The notes beneath the pieces are model-generated. The model did not search any database. It was not told the origin of the DNA and saw nothing but the letters and a program-made list of their open reading frames with translations. DNA of 64,000 bases from Enterococcus_D sp050529585. Its GTDB lineage: Bacteria; Bacillota; Bacilli; Lactobacillales; Enterococcaceae. A program made the position numbers and the translations under genes. Shown here in pieces: positions 9,058-18,186 of this stretch. The DNA lies in contig NZ_CP172882.1 of NCBI RefSeq assembly GCF_050529585.1, forward strand, positions 3,038,001 through 3,102,000, given 5' to 3'. Positions within the stretch are counted from its first letter, which is position 1. Each line of letters begins with the position of its first letter.

Positions 9058-10000
9058 ACGTACCTACCTTTTCATTTGCTTGCACATGTTGTCCACTGCC
9101 ATTTAAGAAAGCGGCGATATCTTGTTTCCCTTTGCCCGCAGGCTGTAATGAATCAATGGCCAAGACCGTGCCTGATCCGCATGCAATCAATAATGTTTTT
9201 TTGCTGCGTTCAATGATCGTACCCGGCGCAGCTGTTGTGGTTTGATCCACGGGTGAGACAGACCAGATTTTCCAACGTTGGTCCTGATACATCGTAAATG
9301 CGATTGGCCAAGGACGCATCCCTCGAACTTGCGCATCGATCTGTTGTGCCGTTTTTTGCCAGTCGATGGCTTCTTGTTCACGGGTGATATTGGGTGAATA
9401 GGTCACTAGATCTTCATCTTGGGGTGTGGGTGTCAATTCACCTGATAAGATTTTGGGCAACGTTCGCAGCAATAAGTCTTTGCCTAATGCACTTAATTTA
9501 TCAAACATCGTCCCTACATCATCTTGATGGGTGATCGGCAAGCGTTCTTGCGCAAAGATCCCACCAGCATCCATCTTCTTGATCATTTCCATAATGGTCA
9601 CACCGGTTTCTTGGTCTCCCTCCATGATCGCATAGTGAACGGGTGCGCCGCCGCGGTACTTAGGCAGCAATGAGGCATGGACATTTAATGCACCATGTGT
9701 CGGTACCGCCAATAAAGCACTCGGCAGAAATTGCCCAAAGGCAGCTGTGATCAATAAATCAGGCGCCAATGCTTTGATTTGGTCCATTTCAGGGGAACCG
9801 CTGATTTTTTCTGGTTGCAAAACAAGCAAGCCATGTTTCAGTGCAGCTGTTTTGACCGGTGTTGGTGTAATGATTTTTTTGCGACCGACAGGACGGTCTG
9901 GCTGTGTGACAACTGCGGCGATATCGTAGCCTGCTTCTAGTAGGCCTTCGAGTATTGGGACCGAAAAAGCCGGTGTGCCCATAAAGACGATTTTAGTCAT
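9047..10000 (-). CDS. fmt: Methionyl-tRNA formyltransferase
   Basis: 317 residues with the start at the second of two ATGs (MTKIVFMGTPAFSVPIL); the first ATG at 10006 is too close to the GGAGG site. The enzyme formylates initiator Met-tRNA using 10-formyltetrahydrofolate. The family signature NVHASLLPKYRGGAPVHYAI contains the catalytic Asn and His, and the conserved Asp is in GDQETGVTIM. A C-terminal OB-like domain follows. It overlaps def by a few bases, and def removes the formyl group it adds. Confidence 0.95.
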   Translation of the reverse strand: MTKIVFMGTPAFSVPILEGLLEAGYDIAAVVTQPDRPVGRKKIITPTPVKTAALKHGLLVLQPEKISGSPEMDQIKALAPDLLITAAFGQFLPSALLAVPTHGALNVHASLLPKYRGGAPVHYAIMEGDQETGVTIMEMIKKMDAGGIFAQERLPITHQDDVGTMFDKLSALGKDLLLRTLPKILSGELTPTPQDEDLVTYSPNITREQEAIDWQKTAQQIDAQVRGMRPWPIAFTMYQDQRWKIWSVSPVDQTTTAAPGTIIERSKKTLLIACGSGTVLAIDSLQPAGKGKQDIAAFLNGSGQHVQANEKVGTYEA

Positions 10001-10484
10001 GGTCATGTTCCTCCATATATTTTTCTAGGTCTTCTTCTGGAATGCGTTCGATCAGTTTGTCTACAAATAAGACACCGTTCAAGTGATCGATTTCATGCTG
10101 CATGGCACGGGCCAAATACCCAAATGCCTCCACTTCCATTTCTTCCCCTTCACGGTCATAATAGCGGACTGTGATTTCATCGGCACGTTTGACCGTCCCA
10201 AACGTATGGGGAATACTCAAGCAGCCTTCTACATCCAAGGTTTCTCCTTTGGATACAATGATCTCAGGATTGATCAATTCAAACCGATCATCCTCCTCTA
10301 CTTCAACAATCGCCACTTGCAGATTTTTGCCGACTTGGGGTGCAGCAATCCCAATGCCATCATGAGCGATCATGGTTTCATAAAGATCATCTAGCAACTG
10401 GACCAGCTCATCAGTGATCACAGATACTGGCTTGGCTTTACGACGAAGACGTTCGTCGGGATTCAAAATAATTGGATAGCGCAT
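9993..10484 (-). CDS. def: Peptide deformylase
   Basis: 163-residue metalloenzyme that removes N-formyl groups from nascent proteins. All three motifs are visible: GIGIAAPQVG, EGCLSIP (Cys ligand) and HEIDHLNG (HExxH ligands plus catalytic Glu). The start MRYPIILNPDERL is chosen because GGAGAAATT lies just upstream; the reading frame is open for 16 more codons but those overlap priA. The Cys-containing motif and short length indicate a type I enzyme of the DefB/YkrB kind. It lies 10 bases after priA. Confidence 0.94.
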   Translation of the reverse strand: MRYPIILNPDERLRRKAKPVSVITDELVQLLDDLYETMIAHDGIGIAAPQVGKNLQVAIVEVEEDDRFELINPEIIVSKGETLDVEGCLSIPHTFGTVKRADEITVRYYDREGEEMEVEAFGYLARAMQHEIDHLNGVLFVDKLIERIPEEDLEKYMEEHDHD

Positions 10485-10494
10485 AATTTCTCCT

Positions 10495-12897
10495 CTAAAT
10501 AAAATGCAATGGCTCTTGGTCAATCGAGACATACAGCCCTTTGCGCTGATCGATTTGACTTTGATCCAACAGACGGGTCAACATTGCTGGTAATTGCGGT
10601 TCATGTTTGTATTTGATGATCAGTTGATAATAATAGCGGTTTTTGATCCGTAAAATAGCACTTGGTGCCGGACCCAACAAAACGCTCTGTGGTGATAACG
10701 CTTGTTTCAGCTCACGGGCAATAGCAAACATTTTTTGGGCAGCTACCTGTTCTTCAGGATGGCTGCAAGTGATTTTAACTGTATAAAAGTACGGTGGGTA
10801 GCCGCTTTGATGTCGCACCCACATTTCTTTTTGATAAAAGTCTTCATAATCTTGGCTCTGTGCCAATTGGATCGCATAATGCTCTGGATTGAAGGTTTGA
10901 ATCACGACTTCACCGGTTTTTTCTGCCCGACCTGCCCGGCCGCTGACTTGAGTCAGCAGTTGAAAAGTCCGCTCGCTGGAACGAAAATCCGGCAAGTTCA
11001 ACGCAGTGTCGGCATTCAATACTCCGACCAAGGTAATGTCAGGAAAATCCAGGCCTTTGGCAATCATTTGGGTGCCCAGCAAAATATCGGCTTTCTTTTG
11101 TCCGAAAGCAGTCAAAATCTTCTCATGGGCGCCTTTTTTGCGGGTAGTATCGACATCCATGCGCAACACCCGCGCTTCTGGAAATAATTCCTTCAACTCT
11201 TCTTCAACTTTTTGGGTCCCTGTGCCATAATAACGAATTTTGTCAGCTTGGCAATTTGGACAACGATGGGGTATATGTTCCTCATGGCCGCAATAATGGC
11301 AACGCATCGTTTTGGTATCCATATGCAACGTCAAAGAAATATCGCAATTAGGGCAAGGTAAGACATAGCCGCAATCACGGCACATCACAAAGGAAGAATA
11401 CCCTCTTCGATTCAACAGCAAAACGATTTGTTCTTTGCGATCCAAGCGATCGACGATTTTTTCTTGCAGCAATCGCGAGAAGGTCTGGTATTGCTTTTGG
11501 GCAAATTCAGTCCGCATATCTACGACATCGATGGTTGGCAGCTGGGCATTGGCTTTGGCCCGCTGGTTCAAGCGCAACAGCTGATAGACATTTTTTTGGG
11601 CTCGGGCCCGTGATTCTAAAGAAGGTGTTGCACTGCCTAACACAACTGGACAATGGTGGTAAGCCCCACGCCAGATAGCTAAATCTCGCGCATGATACCG
11701 AGGGGCTTCTTCTTGTTTGTAGGTAGCCTCATGTTCTTCATCGACGATGATCACCCCGATATTTTTCAATGGGGCGAAGATAGCAGAACGCGCCCCAACC
11801 ACGACTTGCGCTTCTCCGCGCTCGATCTTGCGCCATTCGTCATACTTTTCTCCTTGCGATAGGCCGCTATGCAAGACTGCGACGGCATTGCCTAGGCGAC
11901 TCTTAAAGCGTTCTACCATCTGAGGCGTCAAAGCGATTTCGGGTACCAGCATGATGGCTGTTTGACCTTGTTCCAGCAATTGAGCAATGGTTTGGAGATA
12001 GACTTCCGTCTTCCCGCTGCCTGTGATGCCTTCCAGCAAAAAGGTCTGCGCCTGTTTATTTTGCGCCGCTGTTGTGATGGCCGATACTGCCGCCACTTGA
12101 TCCGTATTTAATTCAAGTGGGCGCGTTTTTTGAAAATCATGGTCCTTAAAGGGATCTCGGTAGGCTTCCACTTCGGTGAAGGTCAACCAGCCTTCTGCTG
12201 CGCCTTGATTCAATACAGCTGTAGAAATACCATTTTCGGTAAAAAAGGAAACCGGCAGATAGGCTTCTTTTGACAAAATGTGTAACAGCGCTGCTTTACG
12301 GGTCGATCCTTTACGCAATTGATTGACGATATCAGGAATCGCCACTGGATCGATCTGGCGTTTGACATAACGGATCATCTTGGCCTTGTTCTTATTTTTG
12401 ACCAAGTATTGCACTTCTACTACTGCTGCTGCCCGCAATGGTTTTAATTGCGGCAGCAATCCAGCTGTTTCTGCCTCTTGCCAGCTGAGGATCTTACTCT
12501 CTGGAAAATAGCTGCGAATACTGTGGTTTTCATCTAATAAGACGATTTGTTTTTGATATTCAGCCTTCATGACACTTGGCAGCATCGTTTGCAAACAAGT
12601 GATTTTAAAGGCGAACGTACTTTGCTTCATGTAATCAGCGAGTTGGAGCAGCTCATCATTGACGACTGGGGATAGATCCAATAAACGGGTGATTGGTTTC
12701 AACGGTTGGTCAACACTTGATACATTGGACAGTCCGACAACAAAGCCCTGAATGTGACGGTCGCCTTGACCAAAAGGTACTTCGACCCGCATCCCTGTTT
12801 CGATGACAGCTTGTAATGCTTCGGGTATTTCATATGTAAAAGGTTGATCGGTCTGCATCGTGGGCACATCCACGATGACTTGTGCTATGTGCGTCAT
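10495..12897 (-). CDS. priA: Primosomal protein N' (replication restart helicase PriA)
   Basis: 800-residue 3'-5' superfamily 2 helicase that reloads the replisome at stalled forks. An N-terminal 3'-DNA binding domain precedes the helicase core with Walker A GITGSGKTEVYLQ and the DEAH-type box VDEEHEATYKQ. A zinc-binding insertion has paired cysteines (CRDCGYVLPCPNC and CHYCGHE...CPNC). Length matches the family. AAAGGAGGAG precedes the ATG. A terminator separates it from rpoZ, so it either has its own promoter or depends on read-through. Confidence 0.96.
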   Translation of the reverse strand: MTHIAQVIVDVPTMQTDQPFTYEIPEALQAVIETGMRVEVPFGQGDRHIQGFVVGLSNVSSVDQPLKPITRLLDLSPVVNDELLQLADYMKQSTFAFKITCLQTMLPSVMKAEYQKQIVLLDENHSIRSYFPESKILSWQEAETAGLLPQLKPLRAAAVVEVQYLVKNKNKAKMIRYVKRQIDPVAIPDIVNQLRKGSTRKAALLHILSKEAYLPVSFFTENGISTAVLNQGAAEGWLTFTEVEAYRDPFKDHDFQKTRPLELNTDQVAAVSAITTAAQNKQAQTFLLEGITGSGKTEVYLQTIAQLLEQGQTAIMLVPEIALTPQMVERFKSRLGNAVAVLHSGLSQGEKYDEWRKIERGEAQVVVGARSAIFAPLKNIGVIIVDEEHEATYKQEEAPRYHARDLAIWRGAYHHCPVVLGSATPSLESRARAQKNVYQLLRLNQRAKANAQLPTIDVVDMRTEFAQKQYQTFSRLLQEKIVDRLDRKEQIVLLLNRRGYSSFVMCRDCGYVLPCPNCDISLTLHMDTKTMRCHYCGHEEHIPHRCPNCQADKIRYYGTGTQKVEEELKELFPEARVLRMDVDTTRKKGAHEKILTAFGQKKADILLGTQMIAKGLDFPDITLVGVLNADTALNLPDFRSSERTFQLLTQVSGRAGRAEKTGEVVIQTFNPEHYAIQLAQSQDYEDFYQKEMWVRHQSGYPPYFYTVKITCSHPEEQVAAQKMFAIARELKQALSPQSVLLGPAPSAILRIKNRYYYQLIIKYKHEPQLPAMLTRLLDQSQIDQRKGLYVSIDQEPLHFI

Positions 12898-12984
12898 CCC
12901 TGCTCCTCCTTTAGGCTCTATTTTACTAAATAGCGGTCTGTTTGTCTGTAGCCTTGCAAAAATTTAACGATCAGCAAACCAAAT

Positions 12985-13012
12985 AAAAAACTGGAACACA
13001 GGCGTGCTCCAG
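12985..13012 (-). terminator. Terminator after rpoZ
   Basis: Minus-strand hairpin CTGGAGCAC-GCC-TGTGTTCCAG followed by six T, nine bases after the rpoZ stop codon. Confidence 0.85.
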
Positions 13013-13021
13013 CTGTTTTGG

Positions 13022-13327
13022 TTAAAGCTTTTGTTCGTCACGAATGCGCGCTTCTAATTCTTTTTGTTCTTGATCTTTTAGCGCTTTACGTTCTTCTTGT
13101 TCCATCTTCAAACGCGCACGTTTGATTTCTGGATGTGGATCATTCACGACCAACTCTGCTTCGATTTCTTCTAAGGCTTGGCCAACACTTTTGACTGAGT
13201 CAAAAGATTCCAATGTTGCTTGGGCACCGGCATCTAACTCATGGGCACGTTTGCTGGCTAAGATCACCAATGAATATTTTGAATTGACACGATCCAACAA
13301 TGAATCGATTGAAGGTTTTAACATCAT
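13022..13327 (-). CDS. rpoZ: RNA polymerase omega subunit
   Basis: 101 residues. The N-terminal half (PSIDSLLDRVNSKYSLVILASKRAHEL) is the conserved omega fold that clamps the beta-prime C-terminus during polymerase assembly. The C-terminal half is a charged Glu/Lys-rich helix typical of Lactobacillales omegas. It starts 5 bases after gmk, and its ribosome site (GAGGAG) lies inside the last gmk codons. The gmk-rpoZ pair is conserved in Firmicutes. Confidence 0.93.
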   Translation of the reverse strand: MMLKPSIDSLLDRVNSKYSLVILASKRAHELDAGAQATLESFDSVKSVGQALEEIEAELVVNDPHPEIKRARLKMEQEERKALKDQEQKELEARIRDEQKL

Positions 13328-13332
13328 TTTTC

Positions 13333-13947
13333 TTACAGCTCCTCTAACATTTTGATATAGGTTCCGATCACTCGGTCGACGCGAAAGTGTTCACTAGAAA
13401 TGATTTCACGGATCCGGTCGACTGCCTTAGGGACTTCATCATTCACTACAGCATAATCATATAATGCCATCATTTCGATTTCTTCGCGGGCGACCCGCAT
13501 GCGTTCATCGATCACCTCGGCAGAGTCGGTGCCTCTTCCTGTAATACGAGAGCGTAATTCTGCCAGATCAGGCGGGGTCAAGAAAATAAAGACACCGTCT
13601 GGTACTTTGTCTTTGACTTGTTTAGCCCCTTGTACTTCTATCTCCAAGAACACATCTTTTCCTTGGTCTAAGGTCTGTCTGACGTACGACAATGGTGTGC
13701 CATAATAATTGCCAACATATTCGGCATATTCCAACATTTCGCCGGCCTCGATCAAGGCTTCAAACTCCTCGCGGCTGCGGAAATAATAATCGACACCTTC
13801 GACTTCTCCTGGGCGTTGTTGGCGTGTTGTCATTGACACCGAATATTGAAAATCGTTGTCATCTCGCTCAAAAATCGCCTTTCTAACGGTGCCTTTGCCT
13901 ACTCCAGAAGGCCCTGATAAAACTATAAGTAATCCTCGCTCTGACAT
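13333..13947 (-). CDS. gmk: Guanylate kinase
   Basis: 204 residues; phosphorylates GMP to GDP with ATP. Walker A is LSGPSGVGKGT at residues 9-19. The GMP-binding region includes STTRQQRPGEVEGVDYYF-like residues (here SMTTRQQRPGE, about 39-49). AAAGGACG lies upstream of the ATG. It is the first gene of gmk-rpoZ and may also be read from an upstream yicC transcript. Confidence 0.95.
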   Translation of the reverse strand: MSERGLLIVLSGPSGVGKGTVRKAIFERDDNDFQYSVSMTTRQQRPGEVEGVDYYFRSREEFEALIEAGEMLEYAEYVGNYYGTPLSYVRQTLDQGKDVFLEIEVQGAKQVKDKVPDGVFIFLTPPDLAELRSRITGRGTDSAEVIDERMRVAREEIEMMALYDYAVVNDEVPKAVDRIREIISSEHFRVDRVIGTYIKMLEEL

Positions 13948-13982
13948 AATGACGTCCTTTCACTGACATTTGCTTAACGTCT

Positions 13983-14027
13983 ATTTTGCACTTTTTTTCA
14001 GCAACTTTCAAGAACTACTTTATTATA
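13983..14027 (-). promoter_or_regulatory. Promoter region of gmk-rpoZ
   Basis: Minus strand: TTGAAA (14006-14011) and CAAAAT (13983-13988) with a 17-base spacer. A consensus TATAAT at 14022-14027 lies upstream without a good -35. Either could serve gmk. Confidence 0.45.
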
Positions 14028-14073
14028 ATGGGAATTTTATGAAATAGCTAGTCCCTAACTCTTTGGTTTCTCA

Positions 14074-14355
14074 TCAAAAGCCCATGTTGCTCAACGTATT
14101 GATGACGCCAGCTAGTTCATCTTTTGCAGTGATGGCTTTTTCTGTAGGGTCAGAAACTTCTTGGCAATCGATGCGCACGATATAGCGACGATTCAAAGAA
14201 ACGGCATCGCCATTGACTAAGATATGCAAAAAATCGGGTTCGATTGCTGCACAAGCATCTTGCCAAGCCTCAAAATTTGTTTTATCTGAAGGCACACTCC
14301 GTTTGATAATACTTTTGCCGCTTAATTCATGGAAAGTGATGTCGTAATAAGTCAT
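14074..14355 (-). CDS. Conserved-looking protein of unknown function (93 aa)
   Basis: 93 residues starting MTYYDITFHELSGKSI, with AGGAGG eight bases before the ATG. The composition is that of a soluble, mixed alpha/beta protein; there is no signal peptide, membrane segment or metal motif. The middle part (ILVNGDAVSLNRRYIVRIDCQEV) looks like alternating beta strands. It follows yicC by 13 bases and precedes gmk, so it is part of the yicC unit. I do not recognise the family. The good ribosome site and tight spacing make it a real gene. Confidence 0.75.
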   Translation of the reverse strand: MTYYDITFHELSGKSIIKRSVPSDKTNFEAWQDACAAIEPDFLHILVNGDAVSLNRRYIVRIDCQEVSDPTEKAITAKDELAGVINTLSNMGF

Positions 14356-14368
14356 GGTTATTTTCCTC

Positions 14369-15253
14369 CTATTCGATGTTTTGAACTTGTTCTCTGATTT
14401 TTTCGATGATTGTTTTCATTTGGACTACCTGATTTTTGATCGTGATCGCACCTGATTTTGAGCCGATCGTATTGACTTCTCGATTCATTTCTTGGATCAA
14501 GAAATCCAACTCCCGACCAACGGGGGTCTCGGCGGCCAGCAAGCTGGTCATGGTTGTCAAATGAATGCCCAGCCGGTCGATCTCCTCATGAATATCTCCT
14601 CGCTCCAATAGCACAGCCAGTTCTGTCAGTAACCGATCTTGATCAACGGTTTCTCCGAGATAGGCAGTCAATTTTTTCTCAAAACGAGCCTGATAATCCG
14701 CTTCATACACAGCAACAAACTGTGACAATTCTGACAGCTTAGCTTGCAATTGCTGCTGATTTTCTTGCAAGACCTGCAAAATGCCTGCACCTTCTACTTG
14801 ACGACTGTTTTCAATAGCAGCCAGCGCTTGGGTCAAAGCCGCCAAGACACCAGCTGCAAGCTGACCTTCCTCGGGTTCAACGTCTGACACAGATAAAAAG
14901 GCTTCATGGGTCAAAAATTGTTCTAATAACTTTTCTTTAGGTAAATCTGTGAGGGCAAAGCGCTGCTTTGCCTCTGTTTCGACTTCCTCCATGAAAGCCG
15001 ATAATAGGTCCCATTGGATATTGATTTGTTTTTGTTGGGCTGCTGTCTCTCGAATGGTAACATACAGTTCGATCCGCCCTCGTTGCAGTGTTTGCTTGAT
15101 TTGTTGTCTAATCGTCCCTTCAATTGTGTTCAACTGTTTGGGCATGCGCAATTGCAAATCAAAAAAACGCTGATTGACACTTTTGATTTCTACTTCGATT
15201 TGGCCAATTGCTGTTTCTGCACTGCCTTTGCCAAAACCCGTCATGCTTTTCAT
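14369..15253 (-). CDS. yicC: YicC/YloC-family endoribonuclease
   Basis: 294 residues with the family's invariant N-terminus MKSMTGFGKG and the C-terminal block NREVNTIGSKSGAITIKNQVVQMKTIIEKIREQVQNIE-like region (residues about 257-294). The family forms hexameric RNases: E. coli YicC affects RyhB decay and B. subtilis YloC cleaves RNA in vitro. Placement just upstream of gmk-rpoZ is the standard Firmicutes synteny (yloC-remA-gmk-rpoZ), except that remA is replaced here by an unrelated 93-residue gene. Confidence 0.92.
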   Translation of the reverse strand: MKSMTGFGKGSAETAIGQIEVEIKSVNQRFFDLQLRMPKQLNTIEGTIRQQIKQTLQRGRIELYVTIRETAAQQKQINIQWDLLSAFMEEVETEAKQRFALTDLPKEKLLEQFLTHEAFLSVSDVEPEEGQLAAGVLAALTQALAAIENSRQVEGAGILQVLQENQQQLQAKLSELSQFVAVYEADYQARFEKKLTAYLGETVDQDRLLTELAVLLERGDIHEEIDRLGIHLTTMTSLLAAETPVGRELDFLIQEMNREVNTIGSKSGAITIKNQVVQMKTIIEKIREQVQNIE

Positions 15254-15301
15254 GCTGTCACTTCCTCATCTTTTGATCATTCCTGTCACAGATGCCGACA
15301 G

Positions 15302-15517
15302 TTACATTGAAGCCAATGCTTTCTTCAACCCCTCAAATTCTTCATTGGATAAGGTGATCCCTTTTCCCATCTTTTCGTGGTCGGGTGCCCAATCTCGCAA
15401 GTCAAACTTCGGCGGACGGCCGCTCCAACTGACCAAGTTCAATTCTTTGCGCCAGCCTTTCGGATTTTCCGAAAGAACAGCAATTTCTTCAACGATTTCG
15501 TATGAAAATTTATCCAT
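15302..15517 (-). CDS. PC4/YdbC-family ssDNA-binding protein
   Basis: 71 residues with the start at ATG 15517 (MDKFSYEIVEEIAVL), supported by AAGGAG eight bases upstream. The block SWSGRPPKFDLRDWAPDHEK is the hallmark of the bacterial YdbC group, which folds like the C-terminal domain of the eukaryotic coactivator PC4 and binds single-stranded DNA or RNA. It overlaps the 3' end of the patatin-like gene by 8 bases and is therefore translationally coupled to it. Its cellular role is not established. Confidence 0.82.
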   Translation of the reverse strand: MDKFSYEIVEEIAVLSENPKGWRKELNLVSWSGRPPKFDLRDWAPDHEKMGKGITLSNEEFEGLKKALASM

Positions 15518-17168
15518 GTGTATCTCCTTCCAAAAGATAATAACTATAAGCAGCAAGTGTCGCTAGCAGAGGATACCGCCGACGAATTTGTTGGATTGCT
15601 GGTGTAGATAAGGTCTGTGTCCGATAAAAGAACAAAAAACGATTTTGCTCAGACAAAAGGTAGAAGCGGTCTCGATAAAAGGACAACCATTCGCTGATCG
15701 ACCACGCTTCTGCATCATCGCTTGGTTCTTGGGCAATTTTTTGGGCGATGCCTTGGCACATCGTTTCTTGGTCATAAATGATTGTTGGCGGCAGGTGTAA
15801 AATCTTGGCGGTGCATTCCAACAGGATCCGGCCCCAATCAGCAATCGGGATATCCCCACGATAAAACTTACGCAATTTTTTTAAGAACTCTGTTTTTTTG
15901 ATTTCCTCATACAAATAGCTGTGTTGTTGCTTAAGCCAGCGTAAACACTGTCGCCATTGATGCTGAAACTGGGCGTCTCGCGCAAATGTATACCAATAGC
16001 CTTGGTATTTGCCAAAGGTTTTCAATGTTTCTAAATACCCTAGCGTCATATTGTCTAAAGAGCGTTGGGCATCAAAGACCATGAAACTGCCCATTGTCCA
16101 GGGGGAGCCGAGGGAAACTTGGGCGATATCTTCTGACACTTCAATTTTCTTATTGACCCCTGGTCCTTGAACATCTACTGTGATACATTCAGTTGCGCCT
16201 TGTGCAAGGGCTACATCGATCGGCAGATTATTGCGGTATCCACCATCGATATAGTAGGTGCCATTGATTTGCTGGGCTTGCATCGCCGGATAAAAAGAAG
16301 CCGATGCTAATAACCAGTGCAGATTTTCTGCCACATCTGCTGGATCAAAGACATACACCGTTTCTTTGAAATCAGGTAATCGGGTGGTACATATCAGCAA
16401 TTTCTGCGTGGTTTGACCAAATTTTTCTTGATCAAACGTAGCATTCAATAAAGCAGCTAATGGTTCTGTACTCGCGCCGTTGGTCTTCAACGCTGTCATC
16501 ACTAATGAATGGGTCTGGTCCATCATTTCTCGCAAGGTTTGCGCTTTGGTGTCAGCTAGCGGGTATTGCAAGACCTGATCACTGGATATATTGGCCCATA
16601 GATCCACCGCAGCTTCCACGTCATTCATCAATATCAACGCCCCGTTCAAAGCGCCTACCGATGTTCCTGTGATCCATTTAAAGGAGATATTTCGTTCTTG
16701 CAGCGCTTGCCAAACACCTATTTGATATGCGCCGTGCGCGCCACCGCCGCCTAAAACCAATGCCGTATTATAAACTAACGTTTTTTGAAAGCCGGCTGCC
16801 ACCTTCTGGTAGCCTTGTCTGGCAAAAAAATCAGCCAGCAACGGATTGTCAGGTAATTGCCATACCACGCGAGGGATAAAACGACTGCGGGCAAAACTTT
16901 CGATCACCCCCGTATATTTTTGCCAAGAAAACTGTGTGTTTGCTTCATGCAATAAATCATAGATGACCATTTGGTTCTCTTCAAAACGGCAACTGAGATA
17001 TAAACGTCCTTGCCGTGTATTGATTTGCCAGCCTTGTTCTTCTAAGTGTTGACTAAAATAAGTTCTGCCTGCCGAGTGGCTGTCAAAAAAAGAAAAGGTC
17101 AGCTGACTTTCTTGAAATGCCTTGCGCTGCGGCACAAAATCGACGGTCGTTACTTTTTTGACTTTCAC
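15510..17168 (-). CDS. Patatin-like phospholipase with N-terminal extension
   Basis: 552 residues from GTG 17168, which has AAGGAGG seven bases upstream. The patatin domain carries the oxyanion loop GGGGAHG (about 140-146), nucleophile elbow GTSVG with Ser170, and DGG with Asp308, so the Ser-Asp dyad is intact and lipid acyl-hydrolase activity is likely. No signal peptide is seen, so it should be cytoplasmic. About 135 residues precede the patatin core. The end of that extension (NPLLADFFARQGYQKV) resembles the C-terminal motif of GNAT acetyltransferases. A C-terminal region of about 200 residues is unassigned. The gene is coupled to the downstream PC4-like gene. Confidence 0.85.
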   Translation of the reverse strand: MKVKKVTTVDFVPQRKAFQESQLTFSFFDSHSAGRTYFSQHLEEQGWQINTRQGRLYLSCRFEENQMVIYDLLHEANTQFSWQKYTGVIESFARSRFIPRVVWQLPDNPLLADFFARQGYQKVAAGFQKTLVYNTALVLGGGGAHGAYQIGVWQALQERNISFKWITGTSVGALNGALILMNDVEAAVDLWANISSDQVLQYPLADTKAQTLREMMDQTHSLVMTALKTNGASTEPLAALLNATFDQEKFGQTTQKLLICTTRLPDFKETVYVFDPADVAENLHWLLASASFYPAMQAQQINGTYYIDGGYRNNLPIDVALAQGATECITVDVQGPGVNKKIEVSEDIAQVSLGSPWTMGSFMVFDAQRSLDNMTLGYLETLKTFGKYQGYWYTFARDAQFQHQWRQCLRWLKQQHSYLYEEIKKTEFLKKLRKFYRGDIPIADWGRILLECTAKILHLPPTIIYDQETMCQGIAQKIAQEPSDDAEAWSISEWLSFYRDRFYLLSEQNRFLFFYRTQTLSTPAIQQIRRRYPLLATLAAYSYYLLEGDTHG

Positions 17169-17242
17169 CAAAAAACCTCCTTAAAGAACAAAAGAATAGT
17201 CGAATGACACGGCTATTGACCTACCACTCGCTATCCTTCTTG

Positions 17243-17971
17243 TTAAAATGTCCGCTGTGCCATATGAAAAGCAGCCAACATATCTGCTGTCGCTTCATCG
17301 ACAGGTGTCACACTTTGCAGATCCCCTTGCACAACCCGTCTGGTGATTCCCCCCATTTCACCACAAGTGATCAAGGTGATCATCTGGCGTCCTTCCACTT
17401 CGTCTAAGAGGTATACATCTGTTGGCTCGACCCGCACAGAAGAAGTCGCTGTGTACGTATAAATATGTTCCAAATCAGTGATATAAATTGTCGCCCCGAC
17501 AGCTACGTCATCTAATGGCGTAAAGAGCAGCTCAGGGGATTGTGCCCGATGACTCGCCAGCGCATAATTGCCTTCACCCATTTTTTGCGTAGGACTCAAG
17601 GTTCCTGCACCGTATAACAAGGCTTCATTGGACAACCCTTTAAAAATCGGCAAATTGATCTCCACACTAGGGATGGCTACCCCCCCGATCACTGGCAAGA
17701 CTTTATTGCTTAATTGTGCGCTAAAAACTGCTTCTGAGCTGGCTGGTTCCACTGCATCGAAATCAAAAGTCGTGTCTGCTTCCATGTTTTTTTCCACATC
17801 TGCTCTGGTGATTGCACTGACCGCATAGGCATCACCGGTTTGTTTGATGAAGAAATTTTTGATTTGATTATTGAATACGAGGACCAACCCGATCAATAGC
17901 AATAACAACAAAAAAATATTACTGAGCCAACGTCTGACCCGCTTCTTTTTTTTCATTTTTTTCGTCTCCAT
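17243..17971 (-). CDS. srtA: Class A sortase
   Basis: 242-residue transpeptidase that joins LPXTG-type surface proteins to the cell wall. The N-terminus is basic followed by one membrane anchor (about residues 15-34), giving the N-in, C-out topology of class A. The catalytic triad can be read: His141 in ALASHRAQ, Cys203 in TLITCGE and Arg211/212 in GITRRVVQ. AAAGGAG lies upstream of the ATG. No LPXTG substrate is encoded nearby, which fits a housekeeping sortase. Confidence 0.92.
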   Translation of the reverse strand: METKKMKKKKRVRRWLSNIFLLLLLLIGLVLVFNNQIKNFFIKQTGDAYAVSAITRADVEKNMEADTTFDFDAVEPASSEAVFSAQLSNKVLPVIGGVAIPSVEINLPIFKGLSNEALLYGAGTLSPTQKMGEGNYALASHRAQSPELLFTPLDDVAVGATIYITDLEHIYTYTATSSVRVEPTDVYLLDEVEGRQMITLITCGEMGGITRRVVQGDLQSVTPVDEATADMLAAFHMAQRTF

Positions 17972-18081
17972 TTTTTTCTCCTTTTATCATACCAAAAACC
18001 TATTGATAGCGCCAATTTTGACTGGGTATTTTACTAAAAGAAAAGAATTGACGTGATAAATAAATATGTTGAAATTAAAAA

Positions 18082-18110
18082 TTGTCTTTTCTGTTATTTT
18101 GTAATATAAC
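18082..18110 (+). promoter_or_regulatory. Probable promoter of the 262-residue orphan gene
   Basis: TTGTCT (18082-18087) and TATAAC (18105-18110) with 17 bases between. A second AT-rich -10-like TATATT lies near 18158. The region is divergent from the sortase gene. Confidence 0.45.
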
Positions 18111-18186
18111 TTTAAACGAAAAGATACGAGCATTTTTCAGCGCTTTGTTGTAGAATAAATATATTACATAGGAGGGATCAGCCGGC

